Below, piece by piece: positions 1-8,848 of a stretch of 64,000 bases of DNA (position 1 is the stretch's first letter; each line of letters begins with the position of its first letter). The stretch is taken from the NCBI GenBank assembly GCA_937901895.1, contig CALGTD010000118.1, positions 25,849 through 89,848 of the forward strand, in the 5' to 3' direction. The notes beneath the pieces were generated by a model, which ran no database searches, was not told the DNA's origin, and saw only the letters and a list, made by a program, of their open reading frames with translations. A program made the translations under genes and the position numbers. This stretch comes from an uncultured Spartobacteria bacterium. Lineage in GTDB: Bacteria; Verrucomicrobiota; Verrucomicrobiia; Chthoniobacterales; JAATET01.

Positions 1-1480
1 TCTCGGTTTCGATGTCGGTGAGTTCGTCGCGGGAAATCACTCCGAGCTGAAGGATCTCGTCCGCGAAGATTTCGCTGAGCAGGCGGTGCTCGGAGATCTG
101 CTTGTAGAGGTTCGGCTGGGTGAATGTCGGCTCGTCCAGCTCGTTGTGCCCGTGGCGCCGGTAGCAGTAGATGTCGATGACGACATCGCGCCCGAATTCC
201 TGGCGGAACTCCGTGGCGATCTCCGCGACCTGAATGACCGCGAGGAGATCCTCGCCGTTCACGTGGAAGATCGGCGCGGCGATCATCTTCGCGATGTCGG
301 TGCAATAGCGCGTCGAGCGGCCGTCCTCGGGCAGCGTCGTGAATCCGATCTGGTTGTTCACGACGATGTGCAGCGTGCCGCCGGTGCGATAGCCGGGGAG
401 CTGCGACATGTTGAACGTTTCTGCGACGACCCCCTGGCCGATGAACGCCGCGTCACCGTGCACGAGCAGCGGAAGAACTTTCTTGCGCTCGACGGTGTCA
501 TCGAGCACGCGCTGGCGGGCGCGGGCCTTGCCTTGAACAACGGGATCGACGGCCTCGAGGTGGCTCGGATTTGCCGCGAGATTGATTGCGACCTCGCTGC
601 CGTCGGCGAGCGTGCGGACGGTCTGGTAGCCGAGGTGGTATTTCACGTCGCCGCTGCCGCCCACCGAGTCCGGAACGTAGTTTTCCGAAAACTCGTTGAA
701 GATCATGCTCAGCGGCTTGTTCAGGAAATTCGCGAGCACGTTGAGGCGGCCGCGGTGGGCCATGCCCATGACGATTTCCTTGATGCCGCGCTTCGGGCAG
801 TTTTGCAGGACGGCGTCGAGGGCGATGATGAGGGCCTCGCCGCCCTCGAGGGAGAAGCGCTTGTTGCCCTGGTATTTCGTGTGAAGGAACTGCTCGAATT
901 CCTCGGCCTCGAGGAGCTTGCGGTAGACGTCGCGCTGGATCGGTGCGTCGTGCTTCGCCCAGTCGGTGCGGTTTTCCATCCGGTCGCGCACCCAGTTTCG
1001 GATGCGCGGATTCTGGATGTGCATGAACTCCGCGCCGATCGTGTCGCAGTAAATGCTCTCGAGCTCGGCGATGAGTTCGCGGAGCTTCATCTTTTTCCCG
1101 TCGCGGAAGAAACGCGAGGACACCTCGGTGTCCAGATCGGCCTCGGTGAATCCCAGTTCCTTGAGCGTGAGAAGCGGATTTTCACGCGGCTGTGTCGCGA
1201 GCGGATCGAGCTTCGCGATCGAGTGGCCGAGCGTGCGGTAGGCGTAGACGAGGCCGTCCACGCGGGTTTCGAGGGAACTGCGGCCAAGCGGAGTGTCGAG
1301 AGTTCCGGCACCCGCACCGGCAGGCGCCGCGCCGTTTTTCTGCGGCTTGGCACAGCCAAGTTCGAAGCCCTCGAAGAAGGCGGCCCAGTCGGCCCCCACG
1401 GAGTTTGGATTCTGACGCCAGCGTTCGTAGTTGTCGTCGATCAACGCCTCGTTCCAACGGGCGGTAAAAGAACTATTCAT
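1..1480 (-). CDS. sucA: 2-oxoglutarate dehydrogenase E1 component, 5' part only
   Basis: Thiamine-diphosphate E1 subunit of the 2-oxoglutarate dehydrogenase complex, which decarboxylates 2-oxoglutarate in the TCA cycle. The gene reads from an ATG at 1480 and is still open at base 1, so about 493 N-terminal residues of a protein usually near 930 are present. The start shows the family's N-terminal extension (FTARWNEALIDDNYERW), used for complex assembly. Further in are GMAHRGRLNVL, the TPP/Mg region HGDAAFIGQGVVAE and VVNNQIGFTT, all typical of E1o and not of pyruvate E1. No clear Shine-Dalgarno precedes the ATG. The 200-bp gap upstream holds nothing I can name. The E2 gene would be expected beyond the left edge. 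Confidence 0.95.
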   Translation of the reverse strand, partial: MNSSFTARWNEALIDDNYERWRQNPNSVGADWAAFFEGFELGCAKPQKNGAAPAGAGAGTLDTPLGRSSLETRVDGLVYAYRTLGHSIAKLDPLATQPRENPLLTLKELGFTEADLDTEVSSRFFRDGKKMKLRELIAELESIYCDTIGAEFMHIQNPRIRNWVRDRMENRTDWAKHDAPIQRDVYRKLLEAEEFEQFLHTKYQGNKRFSLEGGEALIIALDAVLQNCPKRGIKEIVMGMAHRGRLNVLANFLNKPLSMIFNEFSENYVPDSVGGSGDVKYHLGYQTVRTLADGSEVAINLAANPSHLEAVDPVVQGKARARQRVLDDTVERKKVLPLLVHGDAAFIGQGVVAETFNMSQLPGYRTGGTLHIVVNNQIGFTTLPEDGRSTRYCTDIAKMIAAPIFHVNGEDLLAVIQVAEIATEFRQEFGRDVVIDIYCYRRHGHNELDEPTFTQPNLYKQISEHRLLSEIFADEILQLGVISRDELTDIETE

Positions 1481-1680
1481 GAAGAGAGAAATCTGCGCGG
1501 GCGAAGGACCCGGTCCTGCCCGCACGCCATGCAGATTGGGCCATTCTTTCGGGGATCGCAAGCGGACATTCCCGCCGACCTCGGGGGCGGCGGGGGCCGG
1601 ATTTTTCGGTTTGGCGGCGAGTCGTTGCGGCGGTCGGTTTTTTCGCAAAATCGCCGGTCAAATGGGTCTTGCGTCCCTTT

Positions 1681-3180
1681 TTATGGCAACAGCATGAAGG
1701 CGGCGCCCATGATGATGGTCGGGAGGAGGGCGGCCAGGAACAACTTCCCGGGATTCACGCCGTTCTCGCCGAAGTATTTCTGAAGAATGGCCTGGCCCGC
1801 CGGGTTGGGGGCGTTGGCAATGACCGTGAGGCCGCCACCGGTGACCGCGCCCGCTACGACGGCGTATTTCAGTTCGTCGCTGAAGTTTGGCACCAGCGAG
1901 GCGAGATAGGTGATGGCCGCATTGTCGTTGAATGCGGTGAGCACTGTGGAGCCGATCATCAGCGGCCATTCGCCGAGGCTGCCCAGCACGGGTGCGATCC
2001 ACCATTTTTGAAACCCGCCGTGGACGACGAGCGCGGCCAGGAAGAAGCCGACGAGCAGTGGCGAGCGCAGCTTGATGATGTCCTGGTTTCGCTCCGTGGC
2101 CTGCGTGAAGGCGATGAAAAACAGGAGGCCCAGCACGACAAGCGCCGCGTGGTGCGCGACGAACACGGTCCATCCGATGAACAGGACGTGTGTGATCGTG
2201 ATCCAGCCCGGCACGGACTTCACGTAGATCGATTCGTCGTCCTTCACCGAAAGGGCGACGAGCTCCTTCCGGAACCAGAAAAAGAACAGGGTATTCGCGA
2301 TGAAAATGCCGATGATCGCCTTCCAGCCAAAGTGGAGGAACATGAACGGCAGGTTCCAATCCCATGCGCTTGCGACCATCACCACCGGAGGCGCGGCGAA
2401 GTGAACCAGCGTGCCACCGACCGAGATGTTCACGAAGAGCAGGCCGATCGTGGCGTATCGCAGCGGCATCGAGGGCTTGAGCTGGTAAAACCGGTCGACG
2501 AGCAGGATCGCGCAGATCGTCATCGCCGCGGGCTCGGTGATCAGCGAGCCGAGGAGCGGTCCGACGGTCAGAATCGAAAGCCACCAGGCTGCGGGGGTGC
2601 CGCCGCCGATTCCGGCGACCCGTGCGAGCGCGGATTCGGCGAACCTCAGAATCGGTCGCGAGCTGGCAATCGTCATGATTGCCACGACGAAGATCGGCTC
2701 GGTGAAGTTTACATGGTCGATGTATCCGAAAAGGCTGCCAATGCCCCCGAATGCCACGACCGCGATCGCAAGCGGGATAAGCCAGATGCCGAAGACGGCC
2801 TCCACCTCACCGAGGAAGTGAAAGAACGTCATCTTGACCTGCAGCCAGTCGCGTTTGCGGGCGTGGATAGGTCCGTCCTGCGGATGCTTCTCCGCTTCCT
2901 CGAGTTCATGAAACTTGTGATGCAGCCGCTGCGAGATGGCGAGAAAGCGGGACGCCAGGAACGTGTGAACGATCGCGCAGAAGAAAATGACGGTGCCGAC
3001 GAGATTGAACGGATCCTGTTTCACCCGGGACCAGAGTTTGCCGGTCAGCGTTGGGATGTTCTCATCGTGGTAGGCTTCCAGCGGGAGCGGAAAGTCGGGG
3101 ACATCGCCGCCCGTTGCTGCCAGCAACGGGGATCCGAGGGTGAGGAGAAGGACGAGAAAAACCCAACGAAACGAGGCCAT
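1681..3180 (-). CDS. Putative Na+/H+ antiporter (Na_H_antiport_2 type)
   Basis: 499-residue integral membrane protein. It starts with a signal-like segment (WVFLVLLLTLGSPLLA), then a short periplasmic stretch, then about ten or more hydrophobic helices. Conserved polar patches inside helices, such as GSLITEPAAMTICAILLVD and TAFNDNAAITYLASLVPN, resemble the substrate-binding hairpins of the ion-transporter superfamily that includes NhaD. The overall sequence fits the bacterial family annotated as putative Na+/H+ antiporter (formerly DUF1504). The likely role is sodium or proton exchange across the inner membrane; the ion is inferred, not shown. It stands alone on the minus strand with 200 bp to sucA and about 100 bp to the next gene. 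Confidence 0.8.
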   Translation of the reverse strand: MASFRWVFLVLLLTLGSPLLAATGGDVPDFPLPLEAYHDENIPTLTGKLWSRVKQDPFNLVGTVIFFCAIVHTFLASRFLAISQRLHHKFHELEEAEKHPQDGPIHARKRDWLQVKMTFFHFLGEVEAVFGIWLIPLAIAVVAFGGIGSLFGYIDHVNFTEPIFVVAIMTIASSRPILRFAESALARVAGIGGGTPAAWWLSILTVGPLLGSLITEPAAMTICAILLVDRFYQLKPSMPLRYATIGLLFVNISVGGTLVHFAAPPVVMVASAWDWNLPFMFLHFGWKAIIGIFIANTLFFFWFRKELVALSVKDDESIYVKSVPGWITITHVLFIGWTVFVAHHAALVVLGLLFFIAFTQATERNQDIIKLRSPLLVGFFLAALVVHGGFQKWWIAPVLGSLGEWPLMIGSTVLTAFNDNAAITYLASLVPNFSDELKYAVVAGAVTGGGLTVIANAPNPAGQAILQKYFGENGVNPGKLFLAALLPTIIMGAAFMLLP

Positions 3181-3281
3181 GATTCGAATCTGCTGATTGT
3201 AGGACCATGCGCGCCGTGCGCGCGGAGGGGGACTATGGAGACTTTGCCCGCGCGTGGCAAATGGAAGCGGTCAAGCTTTCC

Positions 3282-4665
3282 TCAACCTTTCCAAATCCAC
3301 GCCGGTCCCCCATTCCAGCCGCCCCCAGTGAGGATGAAGGAGGTTCCGTCATTCTCATAGGATGGAGGGAGGCCGGTCATGGGATCCAGGGGAAGTTCTG
3401 GAAGAAAATCCGGGGAGAGCGCCTCGAGGGCTTCCGGAAACTGGCCTTGTTCGAATCGGTGACGTTCCAGCGCGCAGGCGATCACAGCCTGCGCGAGGTA
3501 GGTCTGGACTTGGGCGAATGCGCCGGCCTCCGCGGCGAGGTCGGCGATTCGTGGAGGAGCGGGCATGTCGGGAGGGGGCAGCAAGGCGGCGGGCACGATG
3601 CCGGCGGGATTGCCGAGCTGATCGAGAAACGCCTGGATGGCGGTGTTGGCGGCAATCCGGCGCGCACGCAGCTCGCGGGGAGACAACGCGTCCGGTCCCG
3701 CGCCGAGCCATGCTTCACAGAGCTTCGCATCCGCCTGCGGGAGATCGGAATGCCTGTCGTCGAGGACGGTATTCAGGGCGGCGCGTTCGCCGCGCACCGC
3801 GCGCGCAAAATCCTCAACGGGCCGGGCGGATTGCAGCGCGGCGGAAAGACGCTCGAGCGTTCCATCGTCGAACACCTCGCCGTCGATGCCGGCGCGGATG
3901 CAGCCGGCGGCGAGGCTGAGGAGATTTCGCCGGGTGCGCTGCGAGGCAAGGAACGGCTCGTTCGACAGCGAGTCGGGTGATTATCAGGATATCCGCTGCG
4001 GCCGCAGTGCCGTTGCCGACGCCGATGCGGGCGAGGCCGTCGATGGCCAGCCAGTTGCCGAGTGATTCGACCGGCCCGAGGTGAGGCAATGCCGGGGAAA
4101 GGGACGCATAATCGATCTCGAAGCGCGCTCCGGGCCGTTTCGCCGCTTCCGCGAGCGGATCGAAGGAAATTCCAAGTCCGCGCATCCCGGCGATGACGCG
4201 GTCGGCGGGCAGGAGATATTCCGCATCGAGCAGCTGCTCGGCAGCAAACGCGTCCGCGATCGGGTCGAGGCGGACGCCGCCGTCGGGCTGCGCGGTGGCG
4301 GAGAGAAGCTCCGTTGCGCGTTTTCCGGCAAGGGGGCGCCCGGCCTTTTGGAGGAGATCGGATTGCGGAGCACCCGAGGCGAGGCCGTCGAACACCGGCG
4401 CGCCGAAGAAATTTTCCTCGTCCGGAACCTCCGCAGGCACGACGTCCGAAAAGAACAGGGGTTCGCCCCGTGCCGTCAATTCCGTGACCAGATTGCGCCA
4501 CTCCGCGTCAGGCCGGAACCCTCCGTTCAGGATGCCGTAGAACGCCAGCGCGCCGGCGCTGATGACCCCTGCGACAAGGATGCCCCATGCGAGCGGGGTG
4601 GCGCGCAGACCGCGGCGCCGGGCCGGTCGGCGGGCGGAGGGGCGGTGGCGGCGCGGCTCGAGCAT
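3282..4665 (-). pseudogene. Frameshifted third paralogue of the ECF-operon membrane proteins
   Basis: Relative of the two genes upstream (4730-6223 and 6346-7845). The ATG at 4665 opens a frame with one N-terminal transmembrane helix (GILVAGVISAGALAFYGIL) followed by the family signature ARGEPLFF and VPDEENFFGAPVF. This frame runs out of homology near 3968. The rest of the family, including ERHRFEQGQFPEALEAL, DPMTGLPPSYEN and the terminal GPAWIWKG, continues in another frame down to 3282. Restoring a second copy of the 8-mer CGACTCGC (minus strand, at 3968-3975) joins the frames without a gap as ITRLADSLSNEPFL, matching LRLADALRSEPLL in the paralogue, and gives 463 residues. It is either a genuine slippage mutation or a sequencing error. 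Confidence 0.8.
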
Positions 4666-4729
4666 CGTTCGACCGGGAGCGTCCGGTCTTTTTTGGAATC
4701 CGGCAACCGGGAAAATCGCCACCTTGACG

Positions 4730-6223
4730 TCAGCGTGCGGCGGGCGGGGATTCCCAGATCCAGTCGCCTTTGGCGGTGGATCCGCGGGATGTTGGCGCGA
4801 CACCACCATCGTCGATTCGATCCCAGCCTACGGACCACAAGCGAAAGTCGTCCGGCGTGTCGCGAATGTATCGCATCGGGGCGCCGGTCATGATGTCGGA
4901 GGGAATCGTCGGGAGAAAGGCCGGGACCAGTTCTTCGAGCGTCGATGGGTAAGCGCCGCCGGCGCGCCGGAAACGTTCGAGCGCACAGGCAATCCGAAGA
5001 AGGTCCAGTTGCGACTGAATGCGTGCCGCTTTGGAGGTGGCGGTTTCGATATTTGGGACGACCATCTCGGTGAAGAGACGTTGATGAAACCAGTCGAGTC
5101 CCGTCGACTTCCGCGGAAGGGCGAACGCGGATGGGGTGAGGCCATGTTCGCGAGGTGCCGACAGGGCATCGATCCATTGTTGCATCTGCAGGTTGGATTT
5201 GGCGCGGTCGGCCTCCATCGAGATGGCCGTGTAAATCACGAATCCGAAGCTCAGGAGAGGGGGCGTGGGCCTGCCGCCATAGAGGTCCGAAAGTGTCATC
5301 CGCTTGTTCGAAAGTGCGTCCACCGTGTCATTCAAGCCTCCGCGCTCGGCCCTCACCGTGGTTTGAAGGTCTGAGAGCAGATCGATCTGCGCGATCTGCG
5401 ATTCGAAAGTCTCGAGGTCCGCATCCTCCCACCCATTCATCCCCACCCGGACGCATTCTGCGGCGAAGGCGAGGATCGACATCCTCACCAGAGCTGTGAG
5501 GAGGAGAGGTTCTCCCGAAAGCGTGGCAGCCAGCCGAAACTGGTCGCGGATGTCGGTGGCGGCTGACGAGGCGTTTTCTTCGGCGATGGCTGCAGTGGCC
5601 CGTGCCCGCAAGGCCTGACTGATGTTGAGAATCGGCGCGAGGTGATCCGTCGAGACCAGGAGGGCTTGATCGTAGACCAGGGGCGTTCGGGCCAGGGGGC
5701 GGTCGAGAAGCCCGTTGATGCGCTCGAGCAGGGGATTCGCGGGCTCGATTTCCGTGAGGATGAAGCGAGCCAGGCTTTTTCGCGCCTCGACATCGGAGGA
5801 TTTCTCGAGCGCGGCTGCTGCCGCTGTCACAGCCGCTTTCAGGGTGCAGGAGGTCTGATCTCTGAAATCCGGAACCAGTCGTCGAAGCGATTCGATCGAT
5901 TCCTTCGACAGGGGCGTTTCGAGCACATCGATCTGCCGCCGGCCGGACGGCGCAAGAAGCCCGGGATTGCCGGCACGGTCCGTAATTTCCCACCAGACCT
6001 CGTCGGCGTAGAAATTTTCCGTGTCTGGAACGGGCGGCGGTTCAAAATCCCGCAGGGACAGCTTCTCCCCGCGTGCGAGGAGGTCGGCCTTCGTGCGGTT
6101 CCATTTTGCGTGGCCCACGACAGAGATAATCACGGCAGCCGCGAGGACGATGGCGAAAAGACCGAGGGGGATTGCGAAGGCAAGGATCGCGATTCGCGAG
6201 GTCTTTTCTTGCTCTGGATCCAT
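4730..6223 (-). CDS. Membrane-anchored protein with pseudopilin-like C-terminal signature (paralogue 2)
   Basis: 497 residues from the ATG at 6223 (MDPEQEKTSR). An upstream in-frame extension overlaps the previous gene's promoter-proximal gap and is not used. One N-terminal transmembrane helix at about residues 10-37 is followed by a long, mostly helical extracytoplasmic region. The N-terminal family block is LLARGEKLSLRDFEPPPVPD and NFYADEVWWE. The C-terminal block is IACALERFRRAGGAYPSTL, PSDIMTGAPMRY, then LWSVGW and DDGG. This YP-TLEEL/DP-TG-P-Y/DDGG arrangement recurs in planctomycete and verrucomicrobial proteins and recalls the C-terminal part of type II secretion pseudopilins. The function is unknown. 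Its place behind an ECF sigma gene suggests an envelope role. Confidence 0.75.
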   Translation of the reverse strand: MDPEQEKTSRIAILAFAIPLGLFAIVLAAAVIISVVGHAKWNRTKADLLARGEKLSLRDFEPPPVPDTENFYADEVWWEITDRAGNPGLLAPSGRRQIDVLETPLSKESIESLRRLVPDFRDQTSCTLKAAVTAAAAALEKSSDVEARKSLARFILTEIEPANPLLERINGLLDRPLARTPLVYDQALLVSTDHLAPILNISQALRARATAAIAEENASSAATDIRDQFRLAATLSGEPLLLTALVRMSILAFAAECVRVGMNGWEDADLETFESQIAQIDLLSDLQTTVRAERGGLNDTVDALSNKRMTLSDLYGGRPTPPLLSFGFVIYTAISMEADRAKSNLQMQQWIDALSAPREHGLTPSAFALPRKSTGLDWFHQRLFTEMVVPNIETATSKAARIQSQLDLLRIACALERFRRAGGAYPSTLEELVPAFLPTIPSDIMTGAPMRYIRDTPDDFRLWSVGWDRIDDGGVAPTSRGSTAKGDWIWESPPAAR

Positions 6224-6345
6224 GATTGGATTGGGGGAGGCGCGAGGTTGGCGCTCCGGAAGCGAAGGATGCACGCTCGCAGCGGGCATGGAAAGGGGAA
6301 GAGATGGAACCGATGCGCCGTGTTCCAGGCGAGAGATGGGATTCG

Positions 6346-7845
6346 CTACCGCGCACCCCAGACCCAGTCGCCAATGCTGGCGTTGCGCTCGGGTTTGCCT
6401 CCGTCGTCGGTCTGGTTCCAGCCGTCCGACCATAGCCGGAAGTGGTCGCCGAGCGGCTCGTAGTGGAAGGTTTGTCCCGCGATCACCGGTCGCGGAATCG
6501 CAGTGAGGAATTCAGGCTCCAGATCGCGGAGGGTCTCGGGATAGGTGCCGTGTTTGAATCGGTAGCGCTCGAGCGCGCAGGCGATCAGCGTGAGGGTGAT
6601 CTCTTCCTGGGTCCTGAGACGTTTGACGATGGAATCGTGCAGACTCGAAAGACCGAGAATCGAGAAATGGAAACGCTGGTAGGCGAACGGATTCGCGTCC
6701 AGTGACTCTGCGGGATCGTAGAGCTTCGCGGGATCGATACCGAGGTCTCCGTCCTTTTCTATCGCGTCGATCCATTTCTGGATGGTTCGATTGCGGAGCG
6801 CCTGATCGCCCGGGCGGAACATGGCAAGATAGGCAGCCTGTTCCGGCGGTGAGAGTGGTCGCGGAGGAACGGCGTTGTTGGAAGCCCCCGCAACGATGCG
6901 AAAGACGTTGTCCTTGTTGTTCGCTCCGGCATGGAGACTCTCGAAGACGTGGTTTCCTCCTCCTCGCTCGCCGCGCAATGCACGTGTGAGCGTTTCCATT
7001 GAGCGGGTGGACTCGAGGGCGTTTTGAATCGGAGCGAGCGTTTCCTCTGTCCAGGCATTCATGGAAATGCCGACGTCGAGTGCGGTGAGCACTTTCCCAA
7101 TCACGGCATCCCGGACTAACTGGGAGATGAGAAGGGGTTCCGATCGCAAAGCATCGGCCAGTCGAAGGTCGGTGAGAATATCGCCAGCAGCGGCGTTGGG
7201 GTCACCGAGCGCGAGCTTTGCGATCGCGCGAGCGGAGAACGCCTCACTGAGGTCCAGGAAATAGCCAAAATGCTCGAGCGGAGCTCGATAGCCCAACTCA
7301 TAGGCGATGGGTGCCCGTGCGTCCGGACGTTGGAGGAGCGCTTCGATCTTGTCGAGGAGCGGAGCAACAGGAGCCAGCGTTTCGAGGATCAGATGCGAAG
7401 CCTTTTGGCGGCGTTTGGGATCGTCAAGTGACGGAAGGTTGTAGGCCGCCCGACCGGCAGCATACCGGCGCATGTCTGACTTCAGCTGAAACGGCGTTCC
7501 GTCAAACACGGTGTCCATTTCGTGTTTCAGCTCCGGAGAGATTCGTTCCCCAAACGCATTCAGGCGGCGTTGTTGGTAAGGAACGGCGCGGCTTCCATCC
7601 GCATTTACGGCAAAAACTTCCTCCCACAACGGATCCGCGAAGAAATTTCGCTCGTCGGGAATCTCCGGAGGCGCGAGTTCGACCAGCGACAGCTTCTCGC
7701 CGCGTGCGAGAAGTTCTGCTTTGGCGGCGGCCCATTCGCGACGGCCTTGAAAGGAAATCCAGGATCCGATGAGGACGACGATCGTAACGAATGCGGCGAT
7801 CACGAAGGCCGTGTAGCGGAGAACCGTGCGGGTGATTGGCTTCAT
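6346..7845 (-). CDS. Membrane-anchored protein with pseudopilin-like C-terminal signature (paralogue 1)
   Basis: 499 residues. A short cytoplasmic N-terminus and one transmembrane helix (YTAFVIAAFVTIVVLIGSWI, about residues 11-30) lead into an outside domain. The family blocks are AELLARGEKLSLVELAPPEI, PDERNFFADPLWEE, then near the C-terminus IACALERYRFKHGTYPETL, FRLWSDGWNQTDDGG and GDWVWGAR. The ATG overlaps the stop of the upstream anti-sigma-like gene by 4 bp, so translation is probably coupled. It is the best-preserved and most sigma-proximal of the three paralogues. The 122-bp gap to the next paralogue shows no terminator I can recognise. No enzymatic motif is visible, so I assign no function. 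Confidence 0.78.
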   Translation of the reverse strand: MKPITRTVLRYTAFVIAAFVTIVVLIGSWISFQGRREWAAAKAELLARGEKLSLVELAPPEIPDERNFFADPLWEEVFAVNADGSRAVPYQQRRLNAFGERISPELKHEMDTVFDGTPFQLKSDMRRYAAGRAAYNLPSLDDPKRRQKASHLILETLAPVAPLLDKIEALLQRPDARAPIAYELGYRAPLEHFGYFLDLSEAFSARAIAKLALGDPNAAAGDILTDLRLADALRSEPLLISQLVRDAVIGKVLTALDVGISMNAWTEETLAPIQNALESTRSMETLTRALRGERGGGNHVFESLHAGANNKDNVFRIVAGASNNAVPPRPLSPPEQAAYLAMFRPGDQALRNRTIQKWIDAIEKDGDLGIDPAKLYDPAESLDANPFAYQRFHFSILGLSSLHDSIVKRLRTQEEITLTLIACALERYRFKHGTYPETLRDLEPEFLTAIPRPVIAGQTFHYEPLGDHFRLWSDGWNQTDDGGKPERNASIGDWVWGAR

Positions 7846-8216
7846 AGATTGCGGGGGTGCGGAATGGTGCGGCGATCGAAAATGACATTCGGTTCGTCAG
7901 CGAGGGCGAGGAGCAGGCGATGCTGCCACTCGGCATAGGCAAGGAGTTCCCGAGCGGTTGGCGGGGGGCCGCGAAATTCCATGGGCGTGACGGCGTAGAG
8001 TTCCTCGCCGCGGGGTCCGGAAAAATTCAAAATTGCGATGACGACCCATGCGGCGGCGAGCGCGCCCCATGCGATTCGCGGGACGAATGGAATGCGTGTT
8101 TCCCGGTCCGGAAGGGGGTGGGTCGTTCGTGAGGCCGCGGCGAGGATTTCCCCGCGCCATTCCGGCGGAATTTCGCGCCGGGGGATGCCGGCCAGTTTTT
8201 CTTCGAATGGAGTCAT
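7842..8216 (-). CDS. Small single-pass membrane protein, probable anti-sigma factor
   Basis: 124 residues with one transmembrane helix (WGALAAAWVVIAILNF, about residues 50-66). A cytoplasmic N-terminus carries the conserved-looking EKLAGIPRREIPPEWRGEIL segment. The gene overlaps the ECF sigma gene upstream and the paralogue gene downstream by 4 bp each. A one-helix protein encoded directly after an ECF sigma gene and translationally coupled to it is the usual arrangement of an anti-sigma factor. No zinc anti-sigma motif (HxxxCxxC) is present, so it does not belong to the ZAS class, and the assignment rests on position and topology. Confidence 0.6.
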   Translation of the reverse strand: MTPFEEKLAGIPRREIPPEWRGEILAAASRTTHPLPDRETRIPFVPRIAWGALAAAWVVIAILNFSGPRGEELYAVTPMEFRGPPPTARELLAYAEWQHRLLLALADEPNVIFDRRTIPHPRNL

Positions 8217-8704
8217 CGGATCTCCTCGTAAAGCGGACGCAGCAGCGTGCGGAGTTTGTCTATGCCGTAGCGGTAGCGGCTGGCGGCGGTGTTCGCCGGG
8301 ATGTCGAGTGTTCGCGCGATCTCGTCGAACGTGAGCCCCTGCCAGAGCTTCAGGTGGACGATGGCGCGCTGGTCGGTGGGAATTTCGTCGAGGGCGGCGG
8401 CAAGGGACTCGCGAAATTGCGCGGCATCCGGGTCCTCGGGCGAGTCGAAGATCGCTGGCGCGTCCGCGGCATGCGCTTCGCGCACGGTGCGACGGCGGGA
8501 GGCGTCGACGACCCGCGTGTAAACCATCCGCAGGAGGAACGCCCGCTCGTCGCGGACACCGCGCAGGAGCGCCGGCTTCTCCGCGATCCGGCAGAAAATC
8601 GACTGGAGGATGTCCCGGGTATCCGCCTCGTCGCGGGTGAGATCCAGCGCAAAGGCAAACATGACCTGCGCGTGGTCGTCGTAGAGGCGTTCGAGAAGGG
8701 ACAT
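8213..8704 (-). CDS. ECF-type RNA polymerase sigma factor
   Basis: 163 residues with sigma-70 region 2 (YDDHAQVMFAFALDLTRDEA, then DILQSIFCRIAE and FLLRMVYTRVVD) and region 4 (EIPTDQRAIVHLKLWQGLTF followed by the helix-turn-helix EIARTLDIPANTAASRYRYG). Regions 1 and 3 are absent, as in extracytoplasmic-function sigma factors. It heads a minus-strand operon with the probable anti-sigma gene and three membrane paralogues, most likely controlling its own operon and a regulon elsewhere. A GGAAC pentamer, the usual ECF -35 core, lies on the minus strand at 8827-8823, about 120 bp upstream. I could not identify a convincing -10 partner. Confidence 0.88.
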   Translation of the reverse strand: MSLLERLYDDHAQVMFAFALDLTRDEADTRDILQSIFCRIAEKPALLRGVRDERAFLLRMVYTRVVDASRRRTVREAHAADAPAIFDSPEDPDAAQFRESLAAALDEIPTDQRAIVHLKLWQGLTFDEIARTLDIPANTAASRYRYGIDKLRTLLRPLYEEIR

Positions 8705-8848
8705 CCGGAGGAGGACGCGCGACGGTCCGGTTTTTGTTTAGGAGCGGGCGGGAATTTCGAACAGAAGCGAATCTCGGAAACGAAGATTGAGATTTGCCTC
8801 GTTGTTGTCTTCGTTTTCTTCTGTTCCACTCTCCCTTCCCACTGACGC

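Noticed and set aside
1481..1680. Possible small minus-strand gene or RNA upstream of sucA
   Set aside because: A 62-codon frame exists but is Arg-rich without family or ribosome site, and I see no stable RNA fold.
86..1783. Plus-strand reading frame of 565 codons
   Set aside because: It is the antisense of sucA, which has clear E1 motifs on the other strand. High GC makes such long antisense frames common.
1669..3360. Plus-strand reading frame of 563 codons over the antiporter gene
   Set aside because: Charged, repetitive composition without a family; the minus-strand antiporter is convincing.
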